A stretch of DNA of 64,000 bases from Cantharellus purpuraceus (lineage: Eukaryota > Basidiomycota > Agaricomycetes > Cantharellales > Hydnaceae), in NCBI GenBank assembly GCA_025174535.1, contig JALBUN010000001.1, forward strand, positions 3,534,001-3,598,000, given 5' to 3'. Positions 23,525 through 36,088 of the stretch are shown here, in pieces. Both the position numbers and the translations under genes were made by a program. Under the pieces are notes generated by a model. It saw only the letters and a program-made list of their open reading frames with translations. It had not been told where the DNA came from and ran no database searches. How positions within the stretch are numbered: position 1 is the first letter of the stretch; the number at the start of each line of letters is the position of its first letter.

Positions 23525-23582
23525 GTCCGAGTCCGAGTCCGAGTCCGAGTCCGAGTCCGGGTCCGGGTCCGGGTCCGGGTCC
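23525..23582. repeat. Hexanucleotide repeat, GTCCGA then GTCCGG
   Basis: About nine 6-bp units, the first five GTCCGA and the last four GTCCGG, with a sharp switch between the two variants. It gives Ser-Glu or Arg-Val dipeptide runs in open frames that look non-genic. Confidence 0.95.
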
Positions 23583-26212
23583 ATCTTCGCATCCCTCACG
23601 GCACCGTATCTCGCACCCTCATCGTCCCTAGTACCACCCGTACCACCCGTACTCCACCACCCACCCCACCCTACTACCCCGCCACCCTACTGCCCCATCC
23701 ACCCTGCCACGTCAGCACTTACCCGCACATCCAACGCCGAAGCCCCTGTGCGCACCACGAGCCCGTCTATACACGCACGTACGGGGGCGGTTCGATTCGA
23801 CACACCTGCAGCCTGTGCAGGCTGCGCGTGTACGCGTCCTCGCTCGTGTGTTGATGGTGGGTTGTCAGCACGGCGTCGGAGGGGCGACGGCAGGTTGGAT
23901 GCATTGCATGAGGGCTGTTCGGCGCAAGACAATTTTTATTATTATATGATGACATTGGGAGTTCCGTAGATTGGAAGACAACACCCCGTAATCGCGCCTG
24001 GGAGTCCAGAACTATGAGTTTGAGAGGATAAAGTGCGTTTTTCTCCCCAACTCCACCCATCGCATCTGTGATTCAGGTTGGAAAAAAAAAGCATACGCCG
24101 CCACGGCCCGTGACACCATGGTACCTGCACCATAGCGCCAACCCTCCGTGCGCCATCATCCCTAAGTTTCTGAAACGACGGGTGCAAAGGATCCTCGTGC
24201 GACGGATGGATTAGTACACGCCTGGGACGGAGGCGGGACGGAGCGGATGGGGGAGGGCCGGGCATGGTCCCTGCTTCAGAGCAGCAGTGTGCGGCGGGAT
24301 CTGCGATGCTGCGAACAGGGTGGGAGACAGAGACCTCTGAGAGACCATGCAGGCGCACGACAGAACAGCACACAGACTAGTGGCGGCAGCTAAGATCGGC
24401 ATCGAACGTGCTTCTGGCGTGTTTGATGGGGGCATGGCGTTGCGGCGATTTTTAGTGTGCCATCGGGAGGGCGGTTTTCGGTGTGCTATTGGGTCTAGTT
24501 CGGCATGCGGTTTGGGGGGCCGTGCGCATGGGCCCGTGTTTGGCGTGCCCCGTTCGGAATCGATGTTGGGTGCCGCCCCAGATGAGGAAGGCAGGTTGCG
24601 GACCGCCGGGTTGGGAAGCTGCAGGGATCAGAACCACACAGGCGCCGGGGAAGGAACGCAAAATGGACGTGAAACACAGAAGCCGCGAACCCACCGCTTA
24701 GCCGTGACGCGCCAAATGCTTCTTTATGCACGTGGCATGCGTCGCGTCGTGGGCGCATGTGTGTGTGGATGCCGGCGGCGCTGTCTGTTGTTGGCCCCGC
24801 TGGGCAAGGTAAGTTTATGCCCCATTGTCAGACGGTATGACGCCACGAGTCCCATGGTGCACCGCTTCGCCCGATCTTCTCCGGGTTCCCATCTCTTGTG
24901 TCGTCACACCCTAGGCTGTTTTTAAACCGTCACGTGCGCTGGTGTTCCCCTCCACTGCACATCCCGCAGAGGATCTGCACCATTCGGAACGCACTTGATA
25001 CCCCGCACAGTACAAACGTCCAGATTTCCCTTCTATTCAAATTTTCATAATGATGGACGAAGCGGAAGCGAATGAAATACAATAAGGTGAGATGGACCAC
25101 CCACAAGCGCACACATCGCTTGATGTCACACGGCAGATCCAAGACAGCGGTCCCCCAAAATGATCTGGATTGCCGGATCTGCTGTCCAGATTCATTTTGC
25201 GCGATCTCGAGATTCATCTGCCGATGATGTGTCCATCTAGCCGCCCGTAGATCGCGGTTTTGTGACAGGGTGGGGTTGATTCCGTTTTGACCATTTTTGG
25301 TGTCCGGTTTCTAGTTTTGTTCCGGTCAGTGATGCGTCCCCGCGCGAGATGCCCAGGCGAGGCGAGGCGATTGGACAGCTAGCGTTGTTTGGCGATGGGC
25401 GGCGACGTGCCATCTACGGTATGTAGGCCAGATCGGGGGACATCCGCACGCTTCCGTGCCACCAATCTGTTTTTTTTATATCGGAATTCGCCTGGAAGGT
25501 GTCTGAGGTGTGGCGGCTTGGCTTCTGGGTTGGTCTTCCCTGCACGGAGGCTTGGGCGCGGCGTGCATTGCCATTCCTTACGTAACTTGGCGCAACCACC
25601 TGCGTTTCTGGGTTGCGAACCACCTTCCCCCGCACCGCAGTGGTACGTTGCCTCATTTGGCCTTTTCCTTCGGATCCTGCACCAAGCCATATGCCTTTTC
25701 AAAACCGTGCGCCCACACACACGGGGGAGGTTCTTTGACACAATCAGCACCAACGCCAACCGGTCGAGGTCCGAATGCGTGCCCAGCCTGTCCTTTCGCA
25801 ACCCTGCTCCGCACCCCCTTTTGTCCGTGCATCTACCCTGGCACCCTCCCACCCCTTCCAGCAGTGGGGCTTCGTGATGACGCGATTGACGCATGATGGT
25901 GGCTGGGCAGGGGAGGGGGGAAGCTGCTTGGCTTTTGGCTGCCTCTGTGCGTCCGCGGGTCAGTGGCAATGACGCCCCCGGACTGTCCCGGACGCTGTGC
26001 GCGCCACCGTGGGCACGGGTCGTGGCGTGGCGTGTGTGGGTGTGGATCGGCCGTGTTGGGTGGGCCCCCACTCCATGTGGTGGAGGCACGGCGTGTCCGG
26101 CGGTGGTGGCGGCGGCGGTGGTGGTGGTGGTGGTGGGGTCCACTGTGGCACGGCGGTGGGACGTCGGACGAACGTGTATCGGGGGTGTGCCGCCCCCTTC
26201 CCCTCAATAAAT

Positions 26213-26233
26213 CAATATATATATATATATATT
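26213..26233. repeat. TA dinucleotide microsatellite
   Basis: About ten TA units in otherwise GC-rich DNA. Confidence 0.95.
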
Positions 26234-26589
26234 GCTTGTCCCTTTACTGCGTGAAGCTCGACAGGAGCTTGGACGTTAGGGCGGGCCTGGGATCTGTTTC
26301 GGTGTAGTGTGTTCCCATGGCGCGCGCTGTGCTCAGCGGGGGCGGGACCCTTTCGAATACACATATCATATTCCTTTCCCCCGCGCGCGTGGGGGCAGTT
26401 GGTCGGTCTCGCATGTATATTAAACACGGATATATATATCCTACTGAATACCTCTCTGTCTACCCGGTAGCACAAACTCTATACGTGGCGTCCCCATTTC
26501 AGTTTCAGTCTTGGCCCATCCGGGATCCTATCAGCCAGTTGGTTCTATACGCTGCATTCCGTATGCACCCGTGGTGCGCGCCGGAAGAG

Positions 26590-26639
26590 CTCTTTCTCTC
26601 TCTCTCTCGCTCTCTCTCTCTCGCTCTCTCTCTCTCTTC
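26590..26639. repeat. CT dinucleotide microsatellite with CG interruptions
   Basis: TCTCTCTC runs broken twice by CTCGCT; about 50 bases. Confidence 0.95.
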
Positions 26640-26927
26640 TCACGGCAAGCCCGTTGGTCCCTTTGTTCGCCTCCACATCCCATCAGACAAAAACGCTGTG
26701 TAAATGACACGGACAAGCTGGTGCCAGCGCACTAATAAGCCCGACGGGACCGGAAACCCTGTGCTGCGAAAGCTTAAAGGGGGTGGGTGGGGGGTGGGGC
26801 CAGAACCCAGAACCTAGAACCTAGAACCAGGGAGGACTAGAACCAGGTGGGGACCGGGAGGCGGCGACAACGGAACGCAGACTTTGGAAGCGAAGCGGGG
26901 AAGGCGGGAAAGGCACGTGTGTTTCTG

Positions 26928-27005
26928 GACAGGGGAGGGGAGGGGAGGGGAGGGGATAGTATGCAAGGGGAAGGGAAAGGGGAAGGGAAAGGGAAAGGAA
27001 GAAGG
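26928..27005. repeat. Purine tract: GGGGA pentamers, then GGGAAA-type repeats
   Basis: AGGGG units at about 26930-26955 followed by GGGAAGGGAAAGG units to 27005, all purine on the plus strand except for a short GATAGTATGC break. Such mirror-like homopurine runs can form triplex or G-rich structures. Confidence 0.9.
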
Positions 27006-27148
27006 GGCAAGGGCAACGCACAGGACTGACACACCCAACAGACAGCTAGACACAACAGAACGTGTCGCACCCAACGCACGGGGTACGTTCAGATCAACCC
27101 ACGTCCAAAAACATGTTTACGTTTAGACGCCTGAGCGATCCGACGCAG

Positions 27149-27171
27149 TCCGTCTGTCTGTCTGTCTGTCT
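27149..27171. repeat. GTCT tetranucleotide microsatellite
   Basis: Five consecutive TCTG/GTCT units. Confidence 0.9.
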
Positions 27172-28578
27172 TGATCATGATACCAACGCATAGACGCATA
27201 TAACACAGCAACACAACACAAACGCGCACAACGTGACCGTATGCGAACCCCTCGTCCCAGCGAGTTGGAGAGATTCACCCCCCCCCCCCCTCTCCCCAAA
27301 TAAAAGGCGTACCGTGCATATATGCGCATTCGTATCGTACGCGACGCGCGGGAGAATGATTGAACACGAGAAGCTTCCCAGCTCCCAGCTTCATAAAGAG
27401 CCTCCTCCTTCCATCACACTAACGAATGATGCATGACGTACGTAAGAGAGTCAGAACCACGGTGGGGATGAACAACGTACGGGATTCAATTTCGCGAAGA
27501 AGATATACTTTAGTGTACGCAGATAACACAAAGACAAAGACAAAGACGAGGAATAGGACTTTTTGATTCACCAAAAACGAATATTTTTTCTTCATTCTTT
27601 GAACAATTGTATGATGAGAAAACAAGAAAACGTGTGTATGACAGACAGACACATGTCCAAGATGAGGTCGCAGCAGCGTCGGCCGGGGGAAAAGGGGGGG
27701 GGGAGGTGAAAGGGGCTGTGTGGGGAGTGAAGGGGCCGTGTGAGGGGGGGTAGGGGTGTGTCGTGAGGGGTGCAAGATCGAGAACAGAGACGAGAGAGAG
27801 AGAGATACGGACAAGGAGAACAAAGGACAAGAAACAACGAACCAGGAAATGAAATGAGCAAAAAAAAAGTGGGGCAGAAACACGAGAAAACGATATGATA
27901 CGACACGGGATGTAAGAGAGAAAGAGAGATAGAGCAATATATGATACGATACGGATACGGAGCAGTTGAGGCTGAGTGCGACGCAGACGGTGAGAAATAG
28001 ACACAGTGAGAGAGAGAGAGAGATAGAGAGGAGGGAAGAACACGACGGGATCGATCGATATATGCTGAACAAGAAAATTAGACGAGCGTGGTAATGTGCT
28101 TTTTTTCTTTCGTTGGGTCTCGGGTCTCGGCGGGCGTCATCGTGAGTGCAGATGCAGGAAGGGGCGGGGGGGAGGGTACACTGTACAAGATCATATAAAA
28201 CACGTGTGGGCGGGCGGGCGAGACGTATGCAAGAGGACGGGCAGGGTGTTGTGCGAGATGCAAGGGCAAGCAAGCCAGAGGGCAGGCGGGCGGGCGGCAA
28301 GACCAAAAGACAAGTTCATCCGCTCGTTGATTCGTTCGTTGATCCGTATCCGTATCCGTATCCTCTTCCTAATCCCATCCTTGTCCTTATGCGAGTGCGA
28401 GTGCGAGTACAGGTCAGATATGCGTGTGGCCTTTTTAATGCAGGTGTGGATATTCCAATGCGGGCGTTCCATGCGAGTGGCGGGGGTGGTGGGTGCGGAT
28501 GCAGGACGGGGCGGGGATGCGCATATATGCACCCCATCATCATCATCATCGGGGCAGACAAGCACCCACCGCCCACCC

Positions 28579-30531
28579 CTACAACTCCGTCTTGGGCCCC
28601 CTCCCGCCCCACAAACTCCCATGCTGCACGTTCGCAGGCGACAGCGCCAACGTGCTGCCCAGCGTACTCCCCAGCGTCGCTCCACCTGCACCTGCAGCGC
28701 GATGATGCGACCGCACATCATGCCCGCCCTGATGCGCATGCGGGCCATGGGCGTGATGATGATGCGCCGACCCACCCCCATACACACCTCCACCTCCACC
28801 CCTCTCATACCCCCCTCGCCCCTCGCCCTCCCTCTCCCTCTCCGGCGCCGAGAAATACGACGACGCAGAAGACGCGGACGCCGTCGACGGCGAGACCGGA
28901 CCCGTCCCCACACTCGCACTCGCACCCATCCCCAACGCCGCCGCCGCCGTCGTCCCCAACCCCAACCCCAACCCCATCCCCGGCCCCAAATTCCCTGCTA
29001 AACCGCCACCCCCCGTCGTCGGCGTCGTCGTCGTTGTCGTCGTCGCACCGCTCCCCGACGAACTCCCCGCGCCGCCCGCCGGATAAAACGGCGCCGTCAA
29101 CGTCTGAAACCCACCGGGACTATGATCCCCGAACCCCGCCCCCGATCCACTCCCGCCGCTCCCGCTCCCCGACCCGGCACTGGACGGCGGACTGGCGCTC
29201 GACGCCCCCGTCGTTGTGGTCGCCGTCGTGCTGTCGCTCCAATGCCGCGCGTGCGCCAGCTGCGGCACCCCGTGCGGCAGCGCGTGTCCGTGTCCGTGTG
29301 CATGTCCATGCGACAGCGGACTCGGCAGGGGCAGGGGCAACGACGACAACGTGTGCAGCGGCCCCGAGCCGCGACGCATGCTGAGACGCAGCGTCTGGGG
29401 TTGTGGCGGTGGAAGTGCGGTGCCTGTGCCCGTGGGGTCGCTGAACAGGTGCGAGGGGTGCGGGGGGTGCGGGAGGTGCGGGAGGGTGCTGCCGCCGCCG
29501 CCGTGATGCGTCGACGCCCAGGGCTCGGCTTTGACGGCGGGGAACGCGCTGGGTGTGGCACTGGAGGCGGAGGAGGGGTGCCACATGTGGTGGTCGTCCA
29601 CGGGGCTGTAGAGCGGGGTGCCGCTGCCGTGGTGATGGTGGCTGTTGCTGCTGCCGCCGCCGCCGTGGTGGTGATGGTGGTGTGCGCCGGCAAAGGAGGC
29701 GGAGGCGAGGGAGAGGGCGGGGGCGGCGGGGGCAGAGGCGGGGGTGTCGTACACGGGGGGCAGACGCTGGTAGTACGGGTACTGGTCGGGGTGGAAGCTG
29801 GCGGGGGCGCCTGGATACGCGGCGGGGGCGCTGGCGGGTGGGCCACGGGGGTAGCCCTGGGGGAGCATGTCGGGGTGGTGGACGAGGCCGTGGTGGGGGT
29901 GGTGGGGGTGGTCGATGGGGGAGACGCTGTCAAAGGCGTCGTCGTCGTGGGACGCGTCGTAGTCGTGGTGGATGTGCGGGGAGATGCCGGTGTCGTAGGG
30001 GGCGGCGTCGGTGCGGCGCTTCTTGCGGCTGTTGTTGGGGCGACGGCGGTAGACGTAGTCGGGGTACTTTGCGTTGAAGTGCTCCTTGAGCTTCTTGGCC
30101 TGGTCGAGGTAGAACTGCTTGTCGGGCTGTCAAAAAGGTCAGAATTAAGGGGGGGTGTATGCGGGAGGGAGACGCACGAGGGGCATGGTGTTCCACTCGC
30201 GGGAGAGGATCTTGGAGATCTCGCCGGTGCGCATCATCTGGTTGGCGGCGCTGACCTGGGGACGGCGGCGGCGGGCAAAGATCATGAAGGCGTTCATGGG
30301 GCGTTTTGGGGTGCCGTCGGCGTTGAGGGCCTGGGAGCGGAGGGTGGCGTTCTCGTCGTCTGCGGGTGGGGGGGTGAGGCGGGGGGCGGCGGGGGGGAGC
30401 AGGGACGTACTTTCTGGGGCGGGGCTGGCGGGGGGCGAGTATGGGTCGTAGTCAATGTCGAGGACGGGGCGGGGGACATGGAGTGAGCGGAGATGTCTGA
30501 GTGGATTATGGGGGGGAAAGGCAGAGGACAT
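28579..30531 (-). CDS. HMG-box transcription factor (SOX/TCF-MATA class)
   Basis: Exons 30531-30178 and 30126-28579, 633 residues as read; a 51-base GTACGT...GCAG segment at 30413-30363 is probably a further in-frame intron, giving about 616. The HMG box starts at PKRPMNAFMIFARRRRPQVS, continues through NQMMRTGEISKILSREWNTM, crosses the intron and ends KYPDYVYRRRPNNSRKKRR, a basic tail likely to act as nuclear signal. The Asn-Ala-Phe-Met signature puts it in the sequence-specific SOX/MATA_HMG class rather than the abundant HMGB type. The rest is low-complexity: His runs, Ser/Gly/Ala/Pro/Thr tracts, likely an activation region. Basidiomycete relatives control mating, dikaryon and fruiting programmes; which one this is cannot be told. 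It stands alone in about 18 kb of gene-poor DNA. Confidence 0.88.
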
Positions 30532-33500
30532 TATTGGGGAAAGAAGAGGGTGCAGAGGTGGATAATAAAGCTGGGACGGCCGTCTCGGGTGTTGATCGAT
30601 CGAACACTCTCTTTATAATTACCACGGCTCCGAACGCGCTACACAGGCCAATCTCCCGGAACAAGCCCGCATTGAGCGGGGAATCTCGCTGGGGGCCTTC
30701 TCTGGGCCCCTGTGGGCGCGGACCCCCGACCCCCTCGCGATCCCTCCCACCCAGATCCCGTTTCACCACCACACCGCCCCCCAGCGCCCCACCTCTCCCA
30801 CGCCACGCCCCTCCCGCAGGCGACGGATTTCCGTCCGCCCCGTCACACACCCCCGGTCCACCCGTTCCCGAACCCGCAGGGGCCAGGGGGGCACGCCCCA
30901 CCCACAGAGCCCAGAGCGGCATCCTCCGCCCCCCGCACCCGAGTCCCCCTCGCACCCCCCTCCCAAGCGTCCTGCACGTCCGTCGCAAGTGCGTTGCCCG
31001 GGCCAGCGACCCAGACGCCTGGGCGCACCGAATTTGAATATGCACACCGCGATCGCAAGCGTCACCACCCCTCCCGCGCGCATTCCGCATCCGCATCCGC
31101 ATCAGAAACACCCAACCTTCTCTCACTACATACCTTACCTAAACATCGGTCCCCCAGCTCCGCACTCGTCCTCGTCCTCCGCACGGCAATCATAGCTGCC
31201 TGGTTGCCGGTGCGAGTGTCAGACTATGCACAACGGTCGGAGCCAACGGAGCCTACCAAGCCTAGCACAAGCTGCCCAGCGACCCGTCTGTCATTAATTG
31301 GTCTGATCACGACCCAGCAGCTTCCCAGCAGACACGCGACGTGCCACCATCACTGACACTAGTTACTGGCAAGTCAGGGGGTGCGTTCATATTCTGCGAC
31401 GTCCACGTGGCCGCTGTACCGACTCTCGTATCCACATAGTAGTTATCAAATTAAATTACAAAATCCAAAGCCCCATCACATCATCACTCCAGGCTGGGAA
31501 AACGCAGACGGACGGTGTGGCTCGTGCTGTCCCTGGGGCCTGATTGGCGTCTCGTTGCGAGGAGCCGAACAGCGCAGCTGCAACGCGCGACGGGCGCACG
31601 GCACAGTACGGGGTGTCTCTGTCCAGCTCCACGGGAGCGCTGCACCCACAACCTGAAAAGACATTAGAATCAGATCCACTATAGCTAGGGCACACTCACC
31701 TCACCTCCATCCACACGTCACTCCCACTCGAGAGCTCGGTCCCCCACAACCCAGGGTCTCGACCCGTGCCCGGAGCGGGTCGATGCGCTCACGGGCGTCC
31801 ATTCACCCAGAGCTTCACGCGACCCAATGCCCCCCGTCGCCAGCCAACGGTGGCATGACATGGTATTGGCTGGCACGCACGCACGCCGATCATCCTGTTT
31901 CCGAACAACAATAGATATAGGTCAATAGATAGAATTAAGCATGTACGACCCCCGGATCCAGTGCGATAGTCGATCGAGAAAAAACGCCGCCATCTGGCGC
32001 CGTGATAAGATAAAAACACGGCGCGCGGCGAGCTAGGCCCGGGATGCGAGCCGGCGAGAGAGAAAGAAAGAACGCAGCGCGCGCACAGGACAGACAGGCC
32101 CCCCTGCCGGATAAGTGCAGCCCGGTCCCCGGGGCGAATGGGTGCGTTCGCGCCAGGCGGCGTATCGCCGTCCATATTCGGGGAACTGAGGTGCGAACGG
32201 GATGGGAATGTGGTGTGTCAAGCGACAATCGTCTGCGCGGTCCGGGGGTGCGTGCGCGTGACCAGCAGCGACTCGAGAAGCTCCACTGACGCGCGCGCCG
32301 GGTGTGGGTGATGAGCGACAGGTGCGTATGCGCATGCGGGGGAGGAGGAGCAAGGGGGTGGCACGGCCCAGCCTGGGAACCGCGGAAGACGCACGCATGT
32401 ATCAATGGCGCGGAAGGCGAGAACCCCTGCACGCGTGACGTGACACAGACAGACGTGTGGGGAGATGCGTCTCTGCGTTAATTACCGAGCGAATGGCGAA
32501 GCAGCAGTCGCGTTCCGGAGGTTCTGCTGTGGGGAGAATATAGCCTAAAGCAGAGGTGTGTTGTGTTGACGGGACAGGATCATCCATCACCACGTGTCGG
32601 ACGAGGCTCAGCGGGAGGAACCGTCTATCACGAAGCCCGGTTCTGTGACACGATCGCGGCGGGCTTCTGCGTCGTCGCGGTGTCATGTTTCTGTGCTGGT
32701 TTGTTTCGACGCAGCACAGAACTTTGCGGGTCATACCTCACTCCGAGGGACATGACGCGGCGCCAGCCAGTCAGAACCCCGAAGAGAGCACGTCTGACAT
32801 GTGTTTTTCTTTTTTCTTTTGAGAGGCAATGCCGGCCCCGAGCACGATACCCGGATGGATCTGCATCAGTATGCGGGGTCGCTTCAGTGGAGTGTACAGC
32901 TGAGCATATTGCGGGTTTCCACAGACTCCGTCCGAGTGACAAATTAATGTATACGGGGAGACAAATACAGCGCCGGGAATGGGTAGGCTGGATGCCGGTG
33001 CTGAGACGATGGTGCGTCACGTCGCGAGACGCGAGACGTGTGTGTCTGCTGTACATGCGGCGCCTCGGTGCGCGCATCCCACTGGGGTCGTAACCATGAC
33101 CGAAGGTCCCATCACTCCCGGCGCAGGACCGACCTGCACTCGGCGATCCAGAGCGGTGCCCGTTTCCTTCTTTATAAAGAATGGCATGCCGGGAGGAGGC
33201 AGGCAGGAGAAACAGCTGGTGACGGTTGCCAACTCGTCCGTCCCGGGGAGGGGAGGGTGGTGCATCTGGGCGCGGGACAGGGTATCCCTGACCAAGGCCG
33301 GCCCAGAGGTCAGTGCTCATGCGGGGGGGAACCCGGGTAGTCTCACCTAGGATGATTCCCTTTCGCAGTTGGCCTCGGGCTGGGGGAGGAGGAGGGGGGG
33401 TGGGGGCGGAGCGGAGCGGTGTCGAGGCATGCGTGCGGTGGTGGCCCTGCCCTCCTGATAGCTTTGTTCTCACTTGAGACGGGTTAGCCTATGCTCGGAA

Positions 33501-36088
33501 CTTTCCTCCCCTCCCCAAAAAAAAAAAACGGTGCTTGCGTAGCTGTGAGCCCACGTCGCAAAGCTCAGACGGCGTGCACCCAAAAGAAGAAGGGACCATG
33601 AGGCAGAGCAAGCTTGGGCCAATTCGTAATCTTTTCACTAAGCGAGGAGGTCAAATACGGGACTTGGCGTGATAGGGTGAGGAACACTGCAGAGCAGATC
33701 TTCGATGGTTAGATTTCATCTAGTCTAGATGTATTACTTTGCACCCTGCGAGACTACGTAAAGGGAGCTGCTCTTACGGTCAAGTGTAACTTTCCAGGAG
33801 CGTCACAAATAGTGACTAGGGCATCTCCGTGCGGGGTTCACGTCCGGAATATCTCTCGATGGTGAATTAAAAAAAGACCTCTAGCCTGTCACTGCAGGAT
33901 CGGCCCAATATGGAAACCTTTCCTATGAGACACCCTATTTTGCGGAAATCGCTAAAACCGGGCATCATTGCCAAACTTTGGCTTCTGTTGCGCTTCTTCT
34001 CACAATACGCGCGCGCGCCCTTTGTTTCCCAAACTCGTGTGTGTTTCTCTCCATCACATCACGATCGCTTTTTTTTCCCTCCTCGCAAGGCTGGGGGACT
34101 TGTTCTTTTTCGGAAGGATCGAACCTTTGGGACGCTGCGGCTACCGCGCGGCCCGAGCGGCGCCACGTGCTTCCCTGTTATTCCGTCGAGCGTTTGGCTG
34201 CCCGGGCCTCGTTTCAAACTGGCAGCACCTTCTAAAATCGAACTATGCCGGGCTGGCGCGCCAGAGAACCCTCACCCCCCCTCCAGCTCCATGTCTAAAC
34301 GTCTAGCCATCAAACTGTCACAGAAACGGTGGTCAGATCTGCAAAGAGAGCGGGAAAAAAAAAAATTTGACCTTCGAGTAAAAAAGCTGTGCTGTTTCAT
34401 GATGGGTTCCCGAAACATGGTACCCCGCCGGTAGCTACCAAAAAAGAAGTCCCGACTCCTCCGACGACGCCACTTTCGGCGGTCAGATGCAACGCCCAGC
34501 GAAATCTGGAGAAGTCAAGTCACATATGACACTTTGCGTCCTGTTTGGCCCCAAGCGAGCAGAAGCATCAAAGAGAGGTTACGGTGACTGGGTGGCTTTG
34601 TTCCGGAATTCTCGGAGCCCGTTTTGCGTGGGCCCAACCCTTGTCCTGTTCATTTGTGCTGAGGCAGAACATCCGACGTATAGGCTGTGATCCTAGACCA
34701 CGTGAAGCGTACATAGACTTACTCATCCCGTTTGACAGCCTCAGAGTGCCGACTTTGTTGGCCTTGTTTCGCTCCAGCTGTCCGTCCAACTGTACATGTG
34801 GCTCCTTCTTCCGCTCGTGTCAAAGAAAGCAGGGTCCTCGCACGGCAATCACCTCGTCGAAGATCATCGTAGGGCCTCTACGCCCTCTGAACGAGGCTAG
34901 GGCCACAAGCTGAATACATGACACCGACGCCGCTGTGCAGACAAAAAAGGAGGCGGAACGCAGCCACCGTAGTTCTGACGTATGGAGTGAATGCCCGTCA
35001 CCTACGCTCAACGCTACGACATCTGATGGGCGACCTTCTTCATAGCTGCATCGTCTTGATGGCACCCCTCCGCTGCTCCATCGCATCCCTGGAATACAGT
35101 CGATATTATGAGCCCACGTTATAACACAGCCAAACGCCCGAGTGGACGCGCCATGCACAGCCAATGTGGTGAGACATGCCACACGCGGTGGGAAAAAGTC
35201 CTGAATCCACATGCCTCTGGGTGAGCACATCATTTGTACGCTCTATGCTCGTCCCCACCCCCTTAAGATTAAACCGTGATGCTGATACGGACGCATGCCC
35301 TTTGTGTGTGGCTTGCGTCTAGGAAGACGCAAGGACGCTTTGGCCGGTGGGACGTCCCCTGCCTGCCAGATCCGCCATGTCTGAACTGATCGTTCGGTTG
35401 CACATGGTCACAAACGCTGGCGCCTTGTATGGGTTTGGATCAGCAAACGCAATGGGGTCCCTGACAGACAGCCCGTGACAGAAAATCAAGCCATGTCAGA
35501 GGCACGGAAAGCGAGTCAAATGAGATCTAGTGGAATGAGGGTCTATAGGGGTGAGGGACCGTTCAGCACATTAATCAATGGGTTTATTAAACCACTTTAA
35601 GCCGCTGTGTGAGTGCGGCTATTGGGTGCATCTTAGACGGTGAATCAGTGCCATAATGAATAGCTCGACTATCATTGCTGCATGGAGGTGGCTAAATGGA
35701 TATGAAGAACACAGTTCGGGCGATGATGCTCACTTTGTGGCAGCATGGAAAAATGAGATGATGGCGTAACAGTGCAGCTTCCTGCTGATTTTACCTGGGC
35801 CACAATAGCAGTCGGCTATTCCACTTATACTTTGTCTTAACGATTCCTGAGTTCTCCATCGGTCCCGGCTTATCCAGCCTTCGCCGCGCCTCCCCTCAGT
35901 GGCTCTTGCGCCAAGTGTTTCAAGCGCAGAGGCAGAAGAGTTGCACACTTCTTCAATAGTTTGTTCTTCCTTTGCGCGGGTCCTGCAGCCCGTCGGTCTA
36001 CTCGGTCATAGAATGGTGATCACGTGCCATACGTCATACCACACCGGAACTAATTGACAGATGTGAGTGCACTTCTCGTTTCTCAGCC
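30532..36088. other. Gene-poor tract upstream of the HMG-box gene
   Basis: No supported gene. The part near 30600-31100 is strongly C-rich on the plus strand; further right the composition becomes ordinary. Open frames of 100-280 codons here are in GC-rich DNA and show no domain. It contains the promoters of the HMG-box gene (minus) and, at its right end, of the BRE4-like gene (plus). Confidence 0.55.

Larger units (their letters stand above)
23583..28578. other. GC-rich, microsatellite-rich tract downstream of the HMG-box gene
   Basis: No supported gene. It holds many simple repeats: GGT/GGC runs at 26100-26137, TA at 26213-26233, CT at 26590-26639, GGGGA and GGGAAA purine tracts at 26928-27005, GTCT at 27149-27171, a C run at 27277-27290, and GA-rich stretches at 27785-28035. 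The long open frames here are products of low-complexity sequence. The part next to 28578 is pyrimidine-rich on the minus strand and could be the 3' UTR of the HMG-box gene. Confidence 0.6.

Noticed and set aside
25379..26210. Overlapping 100-250 codon frames on both strands
   Set aside because: They are open because of GC-rich composition and GGT/CCA repeats, with no domain or splice signals consistent with a gene.
27419..28306. 295-codon minus-strand frame with Ser/Leu/Phe-rich hydrophobic runs
   Set aside because: Composition follows the pyrimidine-rich tract (UCU, CUU, UUC codons); no domain or conserved motif. More likely UTR or intergenic.
28096..29384. Plus-strand open frames of 300-450 codons opposite the HMG-box gene
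   Set aside because: They are antisense shadows of GC-rich, low-complexity coding sequence and have no domains.
33910..34434. 174-codon plus-strand frame
   Set aside because: No domain, unusual residue composition and no splice context; probably chance.
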